DNA of 64,000 nucleotides from Hyunsoonleella flava (GCF_004310325.1 NZ_SIRT01000012.1:62001-126000); one strand, 5' to 3'; shown: positions 27,248-38,026, counted from the first letter of the stretch. The notes: generated from the sequence alone by a model not told the origin. Made by a program: numbers and translations.

Positions 27248-27283
27248 AAAAAAATAGATTGCCAATTTAGGCAATCTATTTTT
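27248..27283 (-). terminator. Intrinsic terminator of the SusCD-lipoprotein operon
   Basis: A 14-bp perfect stem (AAAAATAGATTGCC with its complement) around a 6-nt loop. On the minus strand it is followed by seven T residues, 25 bp after the lipoprotein stop. It ends directly against the rlmB start. A-tract symmetry makes it potentially bidirectional. Confidence 0.88.
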
Positions 27284-27307
27284 AAAATTTGTAAAATAAA
27301 ATTATTA

Positions 27308-28033
27308 CTATTTCGTATCGAATGCAGTCGATTCTTCAGCACCGTAATTTCCACCACCACTGGCTTTAACTACACCACCTACTGTAAGTGTATAAGTTCC
27401 ATTGTTTGGAAAACTTAAACCATCGCCGAAAGCATCTTTTACAATAAAAGTATAATCTCTTCCTGAACATAATACAACTGCATCAGAAGAAGAAGCTTGA
27501 CCATCAGCATAAGGACCTCCAGAAGCTACTACACCATCAAGTGCATCTAAAATTTCCCAAGTTACTTCACTACCGTAACCATCAAAAGCAAAGTCTACTG
27601 AACCAGTAACTTCTTCACAGTTTTGGATATAACCTAATGTAGTAGATTCTCCCGAGAAATATCCTTCGCTATCAGCAAAGTTAAGAACCAAGTTATTTAC
27701 ACCAATACCTAAGTTGTTATCCGTTAATGCTATAGACAACATTGCTTTATTAGAACCAGCAGGAATTGTAATAGCACTTGGTACAGTGTAAGAACCAGAC
27801 GCAGCATTAGAGTTCTCCATGTCTATAACAACACCGTAAGACCTATCAGATCCAGCGATATTAGTTGTATAAACAGGAATATCAAATGTTGCGCTACCGC
27901 CAACATCTACACCTGTAGAATAAGAATCAGCACCAAAGGTTACATATTCCACTTCTTCAACTATGGATTCATCACAGCTGTGAAAGCATGCAACTAGTGT
28001 TAATATTAAAATATTATATACTATTTTTTTCAT
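27308..28033 (-). CDS. Hypothetical lipoprotein, third gene of the SusCD locus
   Basis: A 241-residue lipoprotein (signal sequence, then CFHSCDES). The N-terminal half (about 30-125) is Calx-beta or cell-adhesion-like in pattern, with ITIPAGSNKAMLSIALTDN. The second half contains WEILDALDGVVASGG and DAFGDGLSFPNNGTYTLTVGG, typical of a beta-sandwich. It lies 42 bp after SusD and ends in a strong terminator. In SusCD loci such proteins bind the substrate at the cell surface. This role is inferred from position. Confidence 0.82.
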   Translation of the reverse strand: MKKIVYNILILTLVACFHSCDESIVEEVEYVTFGADSYSTGVDVGGSATFDIPVYTTNIAGSDRSYGVVIDMENSNAASGSYTVPSAITIPAGSNKAMLSIALTDNNLGIGVNNLVLNFADSEGYFSGESTTLGYIQNCEEVTGSVDFAFDGYGSEVTWEILDALDGVVASGGPYADGQASSSDAVVLCSGRDYTFIVKDAFGDGLSFPNNGTYTLTVGGVVKASGGGNYGAEESTAFDTK

Positions 28034-28075
28034 GAATATTAATTTTATTTGGTTGTTTATTAATCCAACAACTTA

Positions 28076-29587
28076 TTAGTCATTTTGCGATGAAATAAAT
28101 GGGTTGTTTTGAATTTCAAGCTGTGGAATTTCAAATTGCATTCTTTCATCATTATATGGGATAGCTTCTCCAACAAAAGATAGATGGTTAGCACCTCTAA
28201 CTGTTGTGGCTTTGTTACGCTTCATGGCTAAATAACTTTTACCTTCTCCCCATAACTCAATTCGTGTTTGTGTATAGATTTCATTTTGTAATTGAGATCC
28301 ACTTAATCCATCTACATAGGAAACATCAGGTACTCTATTAGCTAAAAATGTTTTAAGGCTTGTTCTTGCAGCAGGCTCATTACCAGCTCTTGCGTTAGCC
28401 TCAGCATTTAATAAATAAGCCTCTTCAATTCTCATGTAAACATAATCAGCTGTTACTGTTTGAGACGTACCTCCAATTTGATTAGACGCAAAAAACTTAA
28501 ATAAAGGTTGTAAATGTCTACCGCTGGCAGGGTTGTTAAAGAATTGTGCTTTTCTTGCGTCATCGGCAGGAATAGCGTCATACAATGAGGCATCTATTGA
28601 TTTGTAATCTCCAGCCCAAGCATAGCTATAAGAGAAAGCATCAACTTGTCCCCACCAGGATACTAAGTCTAACCCATTATTAGCGGTAATATCAATACCC
28701 CACATCCAACTAGCATCATTAACGTCATTGAATCCTGTAGTCGCAACATCACCCATCGGCATTATAGTGTAGCTCCCAGAATTGATTACTTGTTGTGTTA
28801 GTGTTGCTACTTCAGTATCGTTGCCTCCTTTCGCACCTAGAACATAGGCTAAAAGCATTCTCGCTATGTCTTGGTTAATTTCGTTTTTCGCTGTTCTGTT
28901 AAAACCATTTAGCAGGCTAATAGCATCACGCAAATCGCTTTCCATTAGGTCATATATTTCACCAGCAGTTGCTTTGGCAACATTTGTGTTAACAGGTGTA
29001 TCATACAATGGCAATATCTCTTCAGAAGCATTATATTCCTTTTGAAAATATTGCGTTAAATAAAAATATGAATGTGCGCGCATAGCCTTTGCTTGACCCA
29101 TAGCATATTGACTATCTGGGTTGTCAGGAATTGCATCATTTCCACCTAAACTTTGAATCACGGTATTTGCAGATCTTAAAATTCTGAAGTAATACCTCCA
29201 TACCATTCTGTTTCTTCCTCGTGCAAAATCTAAAGGTGCTTGAAATTCTGTGATATCAGAACGATACCACCCATAGGTACTCACACTTAATGCCATGTCT
29301 CCACAAAGCATATCTCCATATATGTCATAACCTTTTTGGCCAAAGTCATCATGACTTAAATTGGTACCACCAGTACCTGTCTGAATCATTTGCGCATAAA
29401 TACCGCCAACAAATGCGGCTGGAATTTCCAGGTTAGTTTTGGCTCCTTCACTTAATTGTTCTGCAGTGATAAATTGTGTTGGCTGACTCGTTCCAGAAAC
29501 ACCACTGTTGTCTAGCAAATCATCCGCACAGCCAGTAACACTAAGTGCTAAAACTGTTACAAATGTAATTTTCAATAAATTTTTCAT
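28076..29587 (-). CDS. SusD/RagB family nutrient-binding lipoprotein
   Basis: A 503-residue outer-membrane lipoprotein with lipobox VTGCADDL. SusD-type alpha-helical features include GQAKAMRAHSYFYLTQYFQ, EINQDIARMLLAYVLGA, ADYVYMRIEEAYLLNAEA and RIELWGEGKSYLAMKR. Together with SusC it forms a lid-and-barrel transporter. The SusD lid binds glycans, peptides or other nutrients. The substrate cannot be read from this sequence, because no glycoside hydrolase or sulfatase gene is linked. It starts 17 bp after SusC. Confidence 0.95.
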   Translation of the reverse strand: MKNLLKITFVTVLALSVTGCADDLLDNSGVSGTSQPTQFITAEQLSEGAKTNLEIPAAFVGGIYAQMIQTGTGGTNLSHDDFGQKGYDIYGDMLCGDMALSVSTYGWYRSDITEFQAPLDFARGRNRMVWRYYFRILRSANTVIQSLGGNDAIPDNPDSQYAMGQAKAMRAHSYFYLTQYFQKEYNASEEILPLYDTPVNTNVAKATAGEIYDLMESDLRDAISLLNGFNRTAKNEINQDIARMLLAYVLGAKGGNDTEVATLTQQVINSGSYTIMPMGDVATTGFNDVNDASWMWGIDITANNGLDLVSWWGQVDAFSYSYAWAGDYKSIDASLYDAIPADDARKAQFFNNPASGRHLQPLFKFFASNQIGGTSQTVTADYVYMRIEEAYLLNAEANARAGNEPAARTSLKTFLANRVPDVSYVDGLSGSQLQNEIYTQTRIELWGEGKSYLAMKRNKATTVRGANHLSFVGEAIPYNDERMQFEIPQLEIQNNPFISSQND

Positions 29588-29604
29588 AATTTCTTTTTTT
29601 TTAA

Positions 29605-32600
29605 TTAAAACTTAACTCTAGCTCCTAAAGTAATAGTTGTTGCAGGTGCATAGATTCTACGTGCTGAATTACCAACTTCTCTTACAGACGGGTTAAAACC
29701 ATCTCTAGCTGATTTGATAAAAATATTATCTCCAGACACCCATAAGTTTACTGAATCCAATCCTGCTTTTGCAACAAAATCACTTGATAGGGTATATCCT
29801 ATTCTAGCATTGTTTAATGCTATATAATCTGTACTTATTATAAATCTAGTAGATCCAGAAGTTGAGTTAACAATTGCATTATCAGATAATAAAGGAACAT
29901 CCGTAACATCACCTGGGTTTTGCCATCTTCTCAAGATGTCTTTATGGAAGTTATTACCTGCAGCTCCAAAACGGTCACTCATTAATTCAGCATATTGTCC
30001 ATCATAAGCCCATCCTCCTAAACTATAGGTAAATTGTGTAGAAAAGTCGAAACTTTTAATTTTCCCTGTTATTCTAAAAGCACCTCTTACATCTGGTATA
30101 AACGATTTATCATTAAACACCTGGGTAGCATTCCCCCAAGTTTTTGTAATGGTTCTTTTGATGTTTGCATCAGAACTCAACTGTCTGTATTCATAAAGTG
30201 TTCCTGATGAATTTGCATCACCACCATTTCCATCATCAATAGAAAAGTCATCCTCACCTGAATCAAAAATTCCATTATTATTAGCATCATCATAGTATTG
30301 ATACCACATTGGAGCACCATCAGATGGGTCTACACCTGCATATTCTCTTAACCAGAAGTCGAACATAGATCGTCCTACAGCATAAGCATAGTTTCCATCC
30401 AAACTAGACCCTGAATCTATAATTCTTTCACTCCCCGTTGATGGGTTTATAGGTAACCTTTTCAGCTCGTTATGTAAAAGTTCTCCATTTACCGATACAC
30501 TCAATTTCACGTCTTGTGTATTTATAATGCGTCCAGTAACATCAAATTCTAATCCTGCGTTTAGGATTTCACCATCATTAACTCTAATGAATGCTAGACC
30601 TGCTGACGAACCTCTTCTTTGATCAAAAAACAGATTATCTGTAAGCTTTCTATAGTAATCAACATTTACGTCTAAAAAGTTACCAAAACTCATTTCCACA
30701 CCAGCCTGTATCATATTTGATGTTTCCCATGTTAAGTCTGGGTTACCAAAACTACTAGGGTCAATAGCTAATGCTCCACCTACTAAGTTTGTGTTAAATC
30801 TATCAAAAGCAAGCGTTGTAGAAACTCCTTGTTGATCTCCAGTTATACCATAAGAAGCTTTAACTTTTAAGTAAGACAGAAAGCTATCTGTCATAAAGTC
30901 TTCCTGACTAACTACCCATGCAGCACCAACAGATCCGAAAGTTCCCCACTTATCATTTATAAAGCGAGAAGAACCATCAGTTCTAATAGAACCAGTAAAG
31001 AAATACTTGTCTGCATAATTATAGTTTACTTGCCCAAAATAAGATTCCAGACCAGAAGCGTTTTCATATCCATCAGAAGGTGAAACTTCTTCAAGATAAT
31101 TACTTAAGTTGTACACTCCTGGCAAAATAACATTCTGCTTAAATTGTCTAGACTGTGTAAAACTTGCCTCAAATGTTTCATGAGCCGCTAAAGCCTCTAA
31201 GTTATGCAGTCCAAAAGATTTTTTGTAACGCAGTAATTGAAGAAAAGTTTGAGACCATCTTACTTGATCAGTTACAGTAATGTTACCTTTGGTATTTGCT
31301 CCAGTACCATAAACATGATTACTTGCATTGTTTCTTCTAAAGAATGAATATTGCCCACCATAAGTCGTTTCTAAATCTAAATCCTCAGTTATTTTAATAG
31401 TCATATTTAAGTTACCATTAAATGCATGAGTATCTCTACCATCAAAATCTAATATCGCAGAACCTATAGGGTTAAGTAAGTTTGCATTAGGCCTGTTTCT
31501 TGTAAAAGCCCTTGCAGGATCAGGAGTTGTACTGCCAGTTGGAGCACCATAATCATATTGGAAACCACCATATATTGGATCAGGTATTAACTCTCCACTA
31601 TTTGGATATCTTGCAAATACAGGGTATATAGGGGCCATTTTATCAGCAAACTCAAAAAGGTTTTCAGAACCAACAATTTGTCCATTGTTAGTTGTTAATG
31701 AATTCGCATAGTTTAAATTTCCACTTACCTTTAACCAGTCTTTCACATCAGAACTCAGGTTGATTCTAGCAGAGTATCTCTTGAAATCAGAATTTATTGA
31801 ATACCCATTATCATCTAAGTATCCAAGTGCTGCAAAATATCTAGTTTTTTCAGAACCACCGGAGAACCTTAGGTTAGCCTCTCTTCTAAATCCAGTACCA
31901 AATGCCTCGTCAGCATAACGTTCAGGAGTAAATAATCTGTTCACTCCGTTTCTTACAGTTCTAGTTACGGGGTCAATTAAATCTGCTCCAGTTGCTGCAT
32001 CCCACATGTTATAACCAGCTCCAATACCATTATCGCCTAAAAGCGTATTGTTAGCAAAATCAACAGGATCAGCATTTCCAGTAACAACACCTCTGTTAAA
32101 TAAACCTTCCCATACTAAACCAACATATTGTTCAGGAGAGTCGATAACATCATAACGCGGTATTATCTGTACATTAACACCAGTTTTTAAGTCTACCTCT
32201 ATCGATCCTTTTTCAGATGCAGACCCATTTTTTGTAGTAATCAAAATCACACCATTAGCACCTCTAGAACCATAAATAGCGGTTGCTGTGGCATCTTTTA
32301 ATACGGTTGTGCTTTTTATATCAGCTGGATTAATAGAATTTAACTCGAATGTGCCAGAAAAAGGCACGCCATCTACTACATATAAAGGCGCTCTGTTACC
32401 AAGAGGAGAACCATATCCCCTTACACGCACCGTTGCGATAGTACCTGGTTGTCCTGATGTATTTATTACTGTAACACCGGCAACCTCACCAGCAAGAGCC
32501 TGTGTTACGTTGGTAAAGTTTTTTGCTTCTATATTTTCGGTGCTTATAGAAGCTGCTGTACCAGCAAATGATTGTTTTGTTGCGGTACCATAACCTACAA

Positions 32601-32919
32601 TTAGTACCTCTTCAAGAGCTTCCGCATCTTCAACCATGGTAACATTAATTGTATTTGATGCCCCAACCGCAACTTCCTTTGTTGTGTAGCCAACAAAACT
32701 AAAGACAAGAGTAGCCCCTTGATTAGCTTTTATTGAGTAATTACCATCAAAATCGGCAGAGGTACCATTTGTTGTACCTTTTACTAAGACAGTAGTTCCT
32801 GGTAATGGTAGCCCGTTTTGGTCACTAACAACACCAGATATTGTCTTTTCTTGTGCAAAAGATAAATGCACAACAAACGCTAGTAATAGCGTTAAAAATC
32901 CACTAAACTTTGTTTTCAT
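29605..32919 (-). CDS. SusC/RagA family TonB-linked outer-membrane receptor
   Basis: A 1104-residue TonB-dependent transporter of the SusC type. A signal peptide (VHLSFAQ) is followed by a CarboxypepD_reg-like domain (ISGVVSDQNGLPLPGTTV to FVGYTTKEV), then a plug domain (VLIVGYGT, then TTVLKDATATAIYGSRG and NGVILITTKNG), then the barrel. It closes with TLGARVKF. The start is taken at ATG 32919. The alternative TTG at 32949 would add ten residues ahead of a good signal peptide. Energised by TonB-ExbBD. It is co-transcribed with SusD and the lipoprotein. Confidence 0.95.
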   Translation of the reverse strand: MKTKFSGFLTLLLAFVVHLSFAQEKTISGVVSDQNGLPLPGTTVLVKGTTNGTSADFDGNYSIKANQGATLVFSFVGYTTKEVAVGASNTINVTMVEDAEALEEVLIVGYGTATKQSFAGTAASISTENIEAKNFTNVTQALAGEVAGVTVINTSGQPGTIATVRVRGYGSPLGNRAPLYVVDGVPFSGTFELNSINPADIKSTTVLKDATATAIYGSRGANGVILITTKNGSASEKGSIEVDLKTGVNVQIIPRYDVIDSPEQYVGLVWEGLFNRGVVTGNADPVDFANNTLLGDNGIGAGYNMWDAATGADLIDPVTRTVRNGVNRLFTPERYADEAFGTGFRREANLRFSGGSEKTRYFAALGYLDDNGYSINSDFKRYSARINLSSDVKDWLKVSGNLNYANSLTTNNGQIVGSENLFEFADKMAPIYPVFARYPNSGELIPDPIYGGFQYDYGAPTGSTTPDPARAFTRNRPNANLLNPIGSAILDFDGRDTHAFNGNLNMTIKITEDLDLETTYGGQYSFFRRNNASNHVYGTGANTKGNITVTDQVRWSQTFLQLLRYKKSFGLHNLEALAAHETFEASFTQSRQFKQNVILPGVYNLSNYLEEVSPSDGYENASGLESYFGQVNYNYADKYFFTGSIRTDGSSRFINDKWGTFGSVGAAWVVSQEDFMTDSFLSYLKVKASYGITGDQQGVSTTLAFDRFNTNLVGGALAIDPSSFGNPDLTWETSNMIQAGVEMSFGNFLDVNVDYYRKLTDNLFFDQRRGSSAGLAFIRVNDGEILNAGLEFDVTGRIINTQDVKLSVSVNGELLHNELKRLPINPSTGSERIIDSGSSLDGNYAYAVGRSMFDFWLREYAGVDPSDGAPMWYQYYDDANNNGIFDSGEDDFSIDDGNGGDANSSGTLYEYRQLSSDANIKRTITKTWGNATQVFNDKSFIPDVRGAFRITGKIKSFDFSTQFTYSLGGWAYDGQYAELMSDRFGAAGNNFHKDILRRWQNPGDVTDVPLLSDNAIVNSTSGSTRFIISTDYIALNNARIGYTLSSDFVAKAGLDSVNLWVSGDNIFIKSARDGFNPSVREVGNSARRIYAPATTITLGARVKF

Positions 32920-33101
32920 GTTATAATTATTTGAATTAGTCAATGCCAAAAATCATAAAATAAAGTTAACAAAGCAACAAAATTGCGTTAAAATTGATGT
33001 TTTTTCTAAAAAATAGTTACGAAATGAGTCTTTCACGTGTCTATTTTGGTTGAGAAATGCCAAATCTGGTTATAAATCATTTCACAAATAGACAAGAAAA
33101 A

Positions 33102-33127
33102 AGAGACCACTACGTGTAATAGTCTCT
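33102..33127 (-). terminator. Probable intrinsic terminator after the Omp85-like gene
   Basis: On the minus strand AGAGAC and GTCTCT form a 6-bp stem with a 14-nt loop, followed by a TTTTTTCTT run. It lies about 25 bp past the stop codon of the Omp85-like gene. Confidence 0.6.
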
Positions 33128-33152
33128 ATTTTATCGGAATCATTACAAATAA

Positions 33153-34847
33153 TTAAAAATTAGCTACCAAGCTAATATGAATCTTAGAATTTGATAACTT
33201 AAATTTTTGATTCTCATTTTTGCCGTTGGCATAATTGAATTTGAGAAGTCCAGAATTGGTAAGAACCCCAAAACCAAAACCAAAACCAAATAGTTTTTCT
33301 TTTAGATTGGAGGATTTGTTTTCGAAATATGCGACATCAGTTATGGAATGTATAAATATAGAATTACTCAAGCGGTATCTATATTCGGTATTTAAAACAC
33401 CAAATAAAGAAGCGAACAAACTATTTTCCTCAAAACCTCTAATGGAGTTGATACCTCCAAAGCGTAGCAGTTCATTTTCAAAATAGTTGTCGGAGATTAG
33501 ATTTGAAGCATCAACATTCAAATAAATACTGTTTTTTCTATTCAGTTGAAAGTTGTTAAACGCTTTTAGTGTGATTAAAGATTGCTCAGTTTTAATGTTT
33601 GAAGCAGTTCTATTGCCAAAATTGGTTTCTATATAGAAATTTGATTTTATCGGAAATAGCACATCATAAAATTGAGGTTTCAGAAATTCATAAAAAGCCG
33701 TAAAATAGCTGGTATTGTAATCTTGTAAAGAAATAATCGAAGTGTCGGAGCGCAAATTACTCGATTCAGTACTAGAAATTCCAGCCGATACTTTGTGTAA
33801 CGCGTTTATTTGGTAATTAATTCTTGCCTTCTGGTCAACTGTGGTAAATGAGGAATCTTTTTTGAATATTCTGAGATTCAAATCTACACCAATTGGTGAT
33901 CTAAAGAGATAGGGTAGCTCTAAACGTGCATCAAATGTATCCTGATCAATTTCGTCGCTTTTGTATAGTAAGCTAAAAGTTTCACCATAATTCAAATTAT
34001 TAATCAATCGTAAATTGAGAAATCCATCAAACTCTAATTTATTGGTCTCATCATTTGTGCCAAAACCTAAAAAGCCATCAAAGGTGTTGCTTTTGGATTT
34101 TTCTACATATATATATAAGGACGTGGAATCTTCTTGAAATAAAACTTCGGTAGATTTTACTTGGTTGGCAAATCTTAGGTTGTTGAGTTGTTCGGTCTTC
34201 TTTTCAATTTCAGACAAATCGAAAGTTTGAGAGGTTTTTAATTTCAAATAATGTTTCAGAAAGGATTTTGGAAATTTTTCATACCCAACTATTTTGATGT
34301 CATCAATGGTTCTTTTTGTTTTATTAGAGCTCACAATTAAATCTGCTTTAAGGTTGATGCTATCTTTTCGCTTAATGTTTGAAAGTTTCAATTTTGAGAA
34401 AGGAGTGCCACTATTTGCTATTTCAGAATTCAAAAAGTTAAGGCTATTTTCAATTGATGAAATATCAATGATGAAACAGGTATCGGTTACTTCTTTTGAA
34501 ATTGAATTCAAAAGAGAAGTGTTCAAGTCATTTTTTGAATAGTATATATATATGGTGTTGAATTTTTGCTTTAAGTAAAGTTTCGCGTTAAATAAAGAAT
34601 CATTTTCTTTTTTAATATCGATCAACTTATTTTCGATATATCCAATAGTGTTAAGATGTTTTCTTAAAGAATCAACTTCAGATGTAACAGAAAGGAAATT
34701 TTTATGATTTTTTTGATAACCAACAGAGTCAATTATTTTCGTTTCAACCTCAGTTTCGCCATAAATATTCAGCTGTAAATTTTGACTAAATACTTCAGAA
34801 GAAAAAAATGTATAACTAATAAGGACAAGAAATGAAGTTTTGCGCAC
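33153..34847 (-). CDS. Omp85/BamA-like outer-membrane protein with a single clear POTRA domain
   Basis: A 564-residue protein with a signal peptide (SSEVFSQN). A region of about 150 residues with no clear domain is followed by one recognisable POTRA-like domain (IDDIKIVGYEKFPKSFLKHY, near 175-250), then a beta-barrel. The barrel has the loop-6-type motif GGINSIRGFEEN near residue 470 and ends LVANF. The arrangement resembles two-partner or TamA/ShlB-type translocators more than BamA, which carries five POTRA domains. A passenger protein is not evident nearby. It is transcribed divergently from rpsL. Confidence 0.85.
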   Translation of the reverse strand: MRKTSFLVLISYTFFSSEVFSQNLQLNIYGETEVETKIIDSVGYQKNHKNFLSVTSEVDSLRKHLNTIGYIENKLIDIKKENDSLFNAKLYLKQKFNTIYIYYSKNDLNTSLLNSISKEVTDTCFIIDISSIENSLNFLNSEIANSGTPFSKLKLSNIKRKDSINLKADLIVSSNKTKRTIDDIKIVGYEKFPKSFLKHYLKLKTSQTFDLSEIEKKTEQLNNLRFANQVKSTEVLFQEDSTSLYIYVEKSKSNTFDGFLGFGTNDETNKLEFDGFLNLRLINNLNYGETFSLLYKSDEIDQDTFDARLELPYLFRSPIGVDLNLRIFKKDSSFTTVDQKARINYQINALHKVSAGISSTESSNLRSDTSIISLQDYNTSYFTAFYEFLKPQFYDVLFPIKSNFYIETNFGNRTASNIKTEQSLITLKAFNNFQLNRKNSIYLNVDASNLISDNYFENELLRFGGINSIRGFEENSLFASLFGVLNTEYRYRLSNSIFIHSITDVAYFENKSSNLKEKLFGFGFGFGVLTNSGLLKFNYANGKNENQKFKLSNSKIHISLVANF

Positions 34848-34950
34848 GCTAATTTCTGTGTATTTAAGTGTAAATCTAACGGAAAAAGTACACTTTTAAT
34901 ATGCTCTAAAAATTTAATTTCAAAAACTCTTCAAAATTAATGAATTAGGG

Positions 34951-34999
34951 TTTGAATAATTAATTTTAATTTCTACCTTTGCACGCCTCTAAATAGAGG
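34951..34999 (+). promoter_or_regulatory. Promoter and 5' hairpin of the ribosomal block
   Basis: TTTG at 34951-34954, a 19-bp spacer, then TACCTTTG at 34974-34981. This fits the Bacteroidota -33/-7 consensus closely. Immediately downstream CCTCT/AGAGG (34986-34999) forms a small hairpin that would sit at the very start of the transcript. rpsL begins 26 bp further on, without a Shine-Dalgarno sequence close to its ATG. Confidence 0.7.
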
Positions 35000-35024
35000 T
35001 TAATAAAATTTTATATAGAAATAT

Positions 35025-35399
35025 ATGCCAACAATTTCACAATTAGTAAGAAAAGGAAGAGCCAAAATAACCAAGAAGAGTAAATCGGCTGCTTTGGATT
35101 CTTGTCCGCAAAGACGTGGTGTATGTACTCGTGTTTACACAACTACTCCTAAAAAACCAAACTCAGCAATGAGAAAGGTAGCAAGGGTACGTTTAACAAA
35201 CGGAAACGAGGTTAATGCATACATCGGTGGTGAAGGACATAATTTACAAGAGCACTCGATAGTATTGGTTAGAGGTGGAAGGGTAAAAGATTTGCCAGGT
35301 GTTAGATATCACGTTGTTCGTGGGGCTTTAGATACAGCAGGTGTTGCTGGAAGAACCCAACGTAGATCTAAGTATGGTGCTAAACGCCCTAAAAAGTAA
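35025..35399 (+). CDS. rpsL: 30S ribosomal protein S12
   Basis: A 124-residue uS12, part of the decoding centre next to helix 44 of 16S r[12 protein letters not shown] and [10 protein letters not shown] are intact; these carry the lysine and proline positions at which streptomycin resistance arises, and appear wild type. The protein ends in a KYGAKRPKK tail. First gene of the block, directly behind the strongest promoter in the window and followed after 20 bp by rpsG. Confidence 0.99.
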   Translation: MPTISQLVRKGRAKITKKSKSAALDSCPQRRGVCTRVYTTTPKKPNSAMRKVARVRLTNGNEVNAYIGGEGHNLQEHSIVLVRGGRVKDLPGVRYHVVRGALDTAGVAGRTQRRSKYGAKRPKK

Positions 35400-35419
35400 T
35401 TAAACTTTAAGAAGAAGAC

Positions 35420-35896
35420 ATGAGAAAAAGAGCAGCGAAAAAAAGACCACTTTTACCAGATCCAAGATTTAACGATCAGTTGGTGACACGTTTTGTGAAC
35501 AACATGATGTGGGATGGTAAGAAGTCTGTGGCGTTCAAAGTATTCTACGATGCAATTGATATTGTAGATTCAAAGAAAACTGACGAAGAAAAATCAGCTT
35601 TAGAAATATGGAAAGATGCTTTAGGTAATGTGATGCCTCACGTAGAAGTACGTAGTCGTCGTGTTGGTGGTGCAACATTCCAAATTCCAATGCAAATTCG
35701 TCCAGATAGAAAAATATCAACTGCCATGAAATGGTTAATTGGTTATGCTAGAAAACGTAACGAAAAGTCAATGGCACAGCGTTTAGCAGCTGAAATTTTA
35801 GCAGCAGCTAAAGAAGAGGGTGCAGCGGTTAAGAAAAGAGTTGATACACATAAAATGGCAGAAGCTAACAAGGCATTCTCTCACTTTAGATTTTAA
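35420..35896 (+). CDS. rpsG: 30S ribosomal protein S7
   Basis: A 158-residue uS7, the primary binding protein that starts assembly of the 30S head and contacts the E-site tRNA. Recognised by [28 protein letters not shown] and the C-terminal [10 protein letters not shown]. Length normal. It ends 3 bp before fusA, so translation is probably coupled. Confidence 0.99.
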   Translation: MRKRAAKKRPLLPDPRFNDQLVTRFVNNMMWDGKKSVAFKVFYDAIDIVDSKKTDEEKSALEIWKDALGNVMPHVEVRSRRVGGATFQIPMQIRPDRKISTAMKWLIGYARKRNEKSMAQRLAAEILAAAKEEGAAVKKRVDTHKMAEANKAFSHFRF

Positions 35897-35899
35897 AAC

Positions 35900-38026
35900 A
35901 TGGCAAGAGATTTAAAATATACTAGAAATATAGGTATTGCTGCGCATATTGACGCAGGAAAAACTACCACTACAGAGCGTATTCTTTATTATACGGGTGT
36001 TTCTCATAAAATAGGTGAAGTACATGACGGTGCTGCAACTATGGACTGGATGGAGCAAGAGCAGGAAAGAGGTATTACTATTACTTCTGCTGCAACAACT
36101 TGTACATGGAAATTCCCAATCGAAAATGGGGAGCCTACTCCTGAAACTAAAGGATATCATTTTAATATTATTGACACTCCGGGTCACGTGGATTTTACGG
36201 TTGAGGTAAACCGTTCTTTACGTGTACTTGACGGGTTGGTTTTCTTGTTTAGTGCGGTTGATGGTGTTGAGCCTCAATCTGAAACTAACTGGAGACTGGC
36301 TGACAACTATAAAGTGCCAAGAATCGGTTTCGTTAACAAAATGGACCGTCAAGGATCGAACTTTATGGCTGTTTGTCAACAGGTAAAAGATATGTTGAAG
36401 TCTAACGCTGTACCAATTGTATTGAACATTGGAGATGAGGCAGATTTTAAAGGTATCGTTGACTTAGTTAAGAACAGAGCTATTGTATGGCATGACGAAA
36501 CACAAGGGGCAACTTTTGATGTTATCGATATTCCAGAAGAATTAAAAGAAGAAGCACAAAAATATAGAGCCTTATTAATTGAAGAGGTTGCCACTTATGA
36601 TGAAAACCTTTTAGAGAAGTTCATGGAAGATGAAGATTCTATTACAGAAGAAGAAGTGCACGCTGCACTTAGAGCTGCTGTGATGGATATGGCTATCATT
36701 CCTATGGTTTGTGGTTCTGCTTTCAAAAACAAAGGTGTGCAGTTTTTATTAGACGCTGTTTGTCGTTATTTGCCATCACCTTTAGATAGAGATAACATTG
36801 TAGGAACAGATCCTAATACTGGTGATGAAGTTGTACGTAAACCAGATCCTAAGGATCCATTTGCAGCTTTAGCATTTAAGATTGCTACCGATCCTTTCGT
36901 AGGTCGTTTGGCATTCTTTAGAGCATATTCTGGTCGTTTAGATGCTGGTTCTTATATTTTGAACAACCGTTCAGGTAAAAAAGAGCGTATCTCACGTATT
37001 TACCAAATGCACTCTAATAAACAAAACGCTATCGATTTTATCGAAGCAGGTGATATTGGAGCTGCGGTAGGATTTAAAGATATTAAGACTGGTGATACGA
37101 TGTCGGATGAAAAACATCCTATCGTGTTGGAATCTATGGATTTTCCAGATCCTGTAATTGGTATCGCTGTTGAGCCTAAAACTAAGGCTGATGTTGATAA
37201 ATTAGGAATGGCGTTGGCTAAACTATCTGAAGAGGATCCAACATTTACTGCTAGAACTGACGAAGCTTCAGGACAGACTATTATTTCTGGAATGGGTGAG
37301 CTTCACTTAGATATTATTGTGGACCGTTTGAAGCGTGAGTTTAAGGTTGAAGTAAACCAAGGACAGCCACAAGTAGAGTACAAAGAAGCAATTACACAAC
37401 GTGCAGAACACAGAGAAGTTTACAAGAAACAATCTGGTGGACGTGGTAAATTCGCAGATATTGTATTTACATTGGAGCCTGCTGAAGAAGGTAAACAAGG
37501 TTTAGAATTCGTTTCTGAAATTAAAGGTGGTAACGTTCCTAAAGAATTTGTGCCTTCTGTTGAGAAAGGATTTAAGATGGCGATGGTAAATGGCCCATTG
37601 GCAGGATATGAAGTTGATGCTATGAAAGTGACATTAACTGATGGTTCTTACCACGATGTGGATTCTGATCAATTATCATTTGAGTTAGCTGCAAAACTTG
37701 GTTTTAAAGCTGCTGCAAAAGCTGCAAAAGCGGTGATTATGGAGCCAATGATGAAGTTAGAAGTAATCACTCCGGAAGAAAATATGGGTGATATTGTAGG
37801 GGATTTGAATAGAAGAAGAGGTCAAGTAAGTGACATGAGTGATCGTGCTGGAGCTAAAGTAGTTAAGGCTATAGTACCTCTTTCTGAAATGTTTGGATAT
37901 GTAACAACATTAAGAACATTGTCATCAGGTCGTGCGACATCAACAATGGAATTTTCACATTATGCTGAAACTCCTTCTAACATATCTGAAGAAGTAATTA
38001 AAGCAGCTAAAGGCGTTGAAGCTTAA
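35900..38026 (+). CDS. fusA: Elongation factor G
   Basis: A 708-residue translational GTPase that drives tRNA-mRNA translocation and, with RRF, ribosome recycling. GTP-binding motifs are [13 protein letters not shown] (Lys21), DTPGHVDF and NKMDRQG. Domain IV carries the conserved [21 protein letters not shown] region, and domain V ends in [15 protein letters not shown]. Full-length and in the classic str position. Unlike many bacteria, tuf does not follow it: rpsJ starts 11 bp later. Confidence 0.99.
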   Translation: MARDLKYTRNIGIAAHIDAGKTTTTERILYYTGVSHKIGEVHDGAATMDWMEQEQERGITITSAATTCTWKFPIENGEPTPETKGYHFNIIDTPGHVDFTVEVNRSLRVLDGLVFLFSAVDGVEPQSETNWRLADNYKVPRIGFVNKMDRQGSNFMAVCQQVKDMLKSNAVPIVLNIGDEADFKGIVDLVKNRAIVWHDETQGATFDVIDIPEELKEEAQKYRALLIEEVATYDENLLEKFMEDEDSITEEEVHAALRAAVMDMAIIPMVCGSAFKNKGVQFLLDAVCRYLPSPLDRDNIVGTDPNTGDEVVRKPDPKDPFAALAFKIATDPFVGRLAFFRAYSGRLDAGSYILNNRSGKKERISRIYQMHSNKQNAIDFIEAGDIGAAVGFKDIKTGDTMSDEKHPIVLESMDFPDPVIGIAVEPKTKADVDKLGMALAKLSEEDPTFTARTDEASGQTIISGMGELHLDIIVDRLKREFKVEVNQGQPQVEYKEAITQRAEHREVYKKQSGGRGKFADIVFTLEPAEEGKQGLEFVSEIKGGNVPKEFVPSVEKGFKMAMVNGPLAGYEVDAMKVTLTDGSYHDVDSDQLSFELAAKLGFKAAAKAAKAVIMEPMMKLEVITPEENMGDIVGDLNRRRGQVSDMSDRAGAKVVKAIVPLSEMFGYVTTLRTLSSGRATSTMEFSHYAETPSNISEEVIKAAKGVEA

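Noticed and set aside
27248-27274. TTG start extending RlmB
   Set aside because: It would place the start inside a terminator stem; ATG 27247 gives the normal family N-terminus.
32920-32949. TTG start extending SusC by ten residues
   Set aside because: ATG 32919 gives a standard signal peptide; the extension is hydrophilic and starts with TTG.
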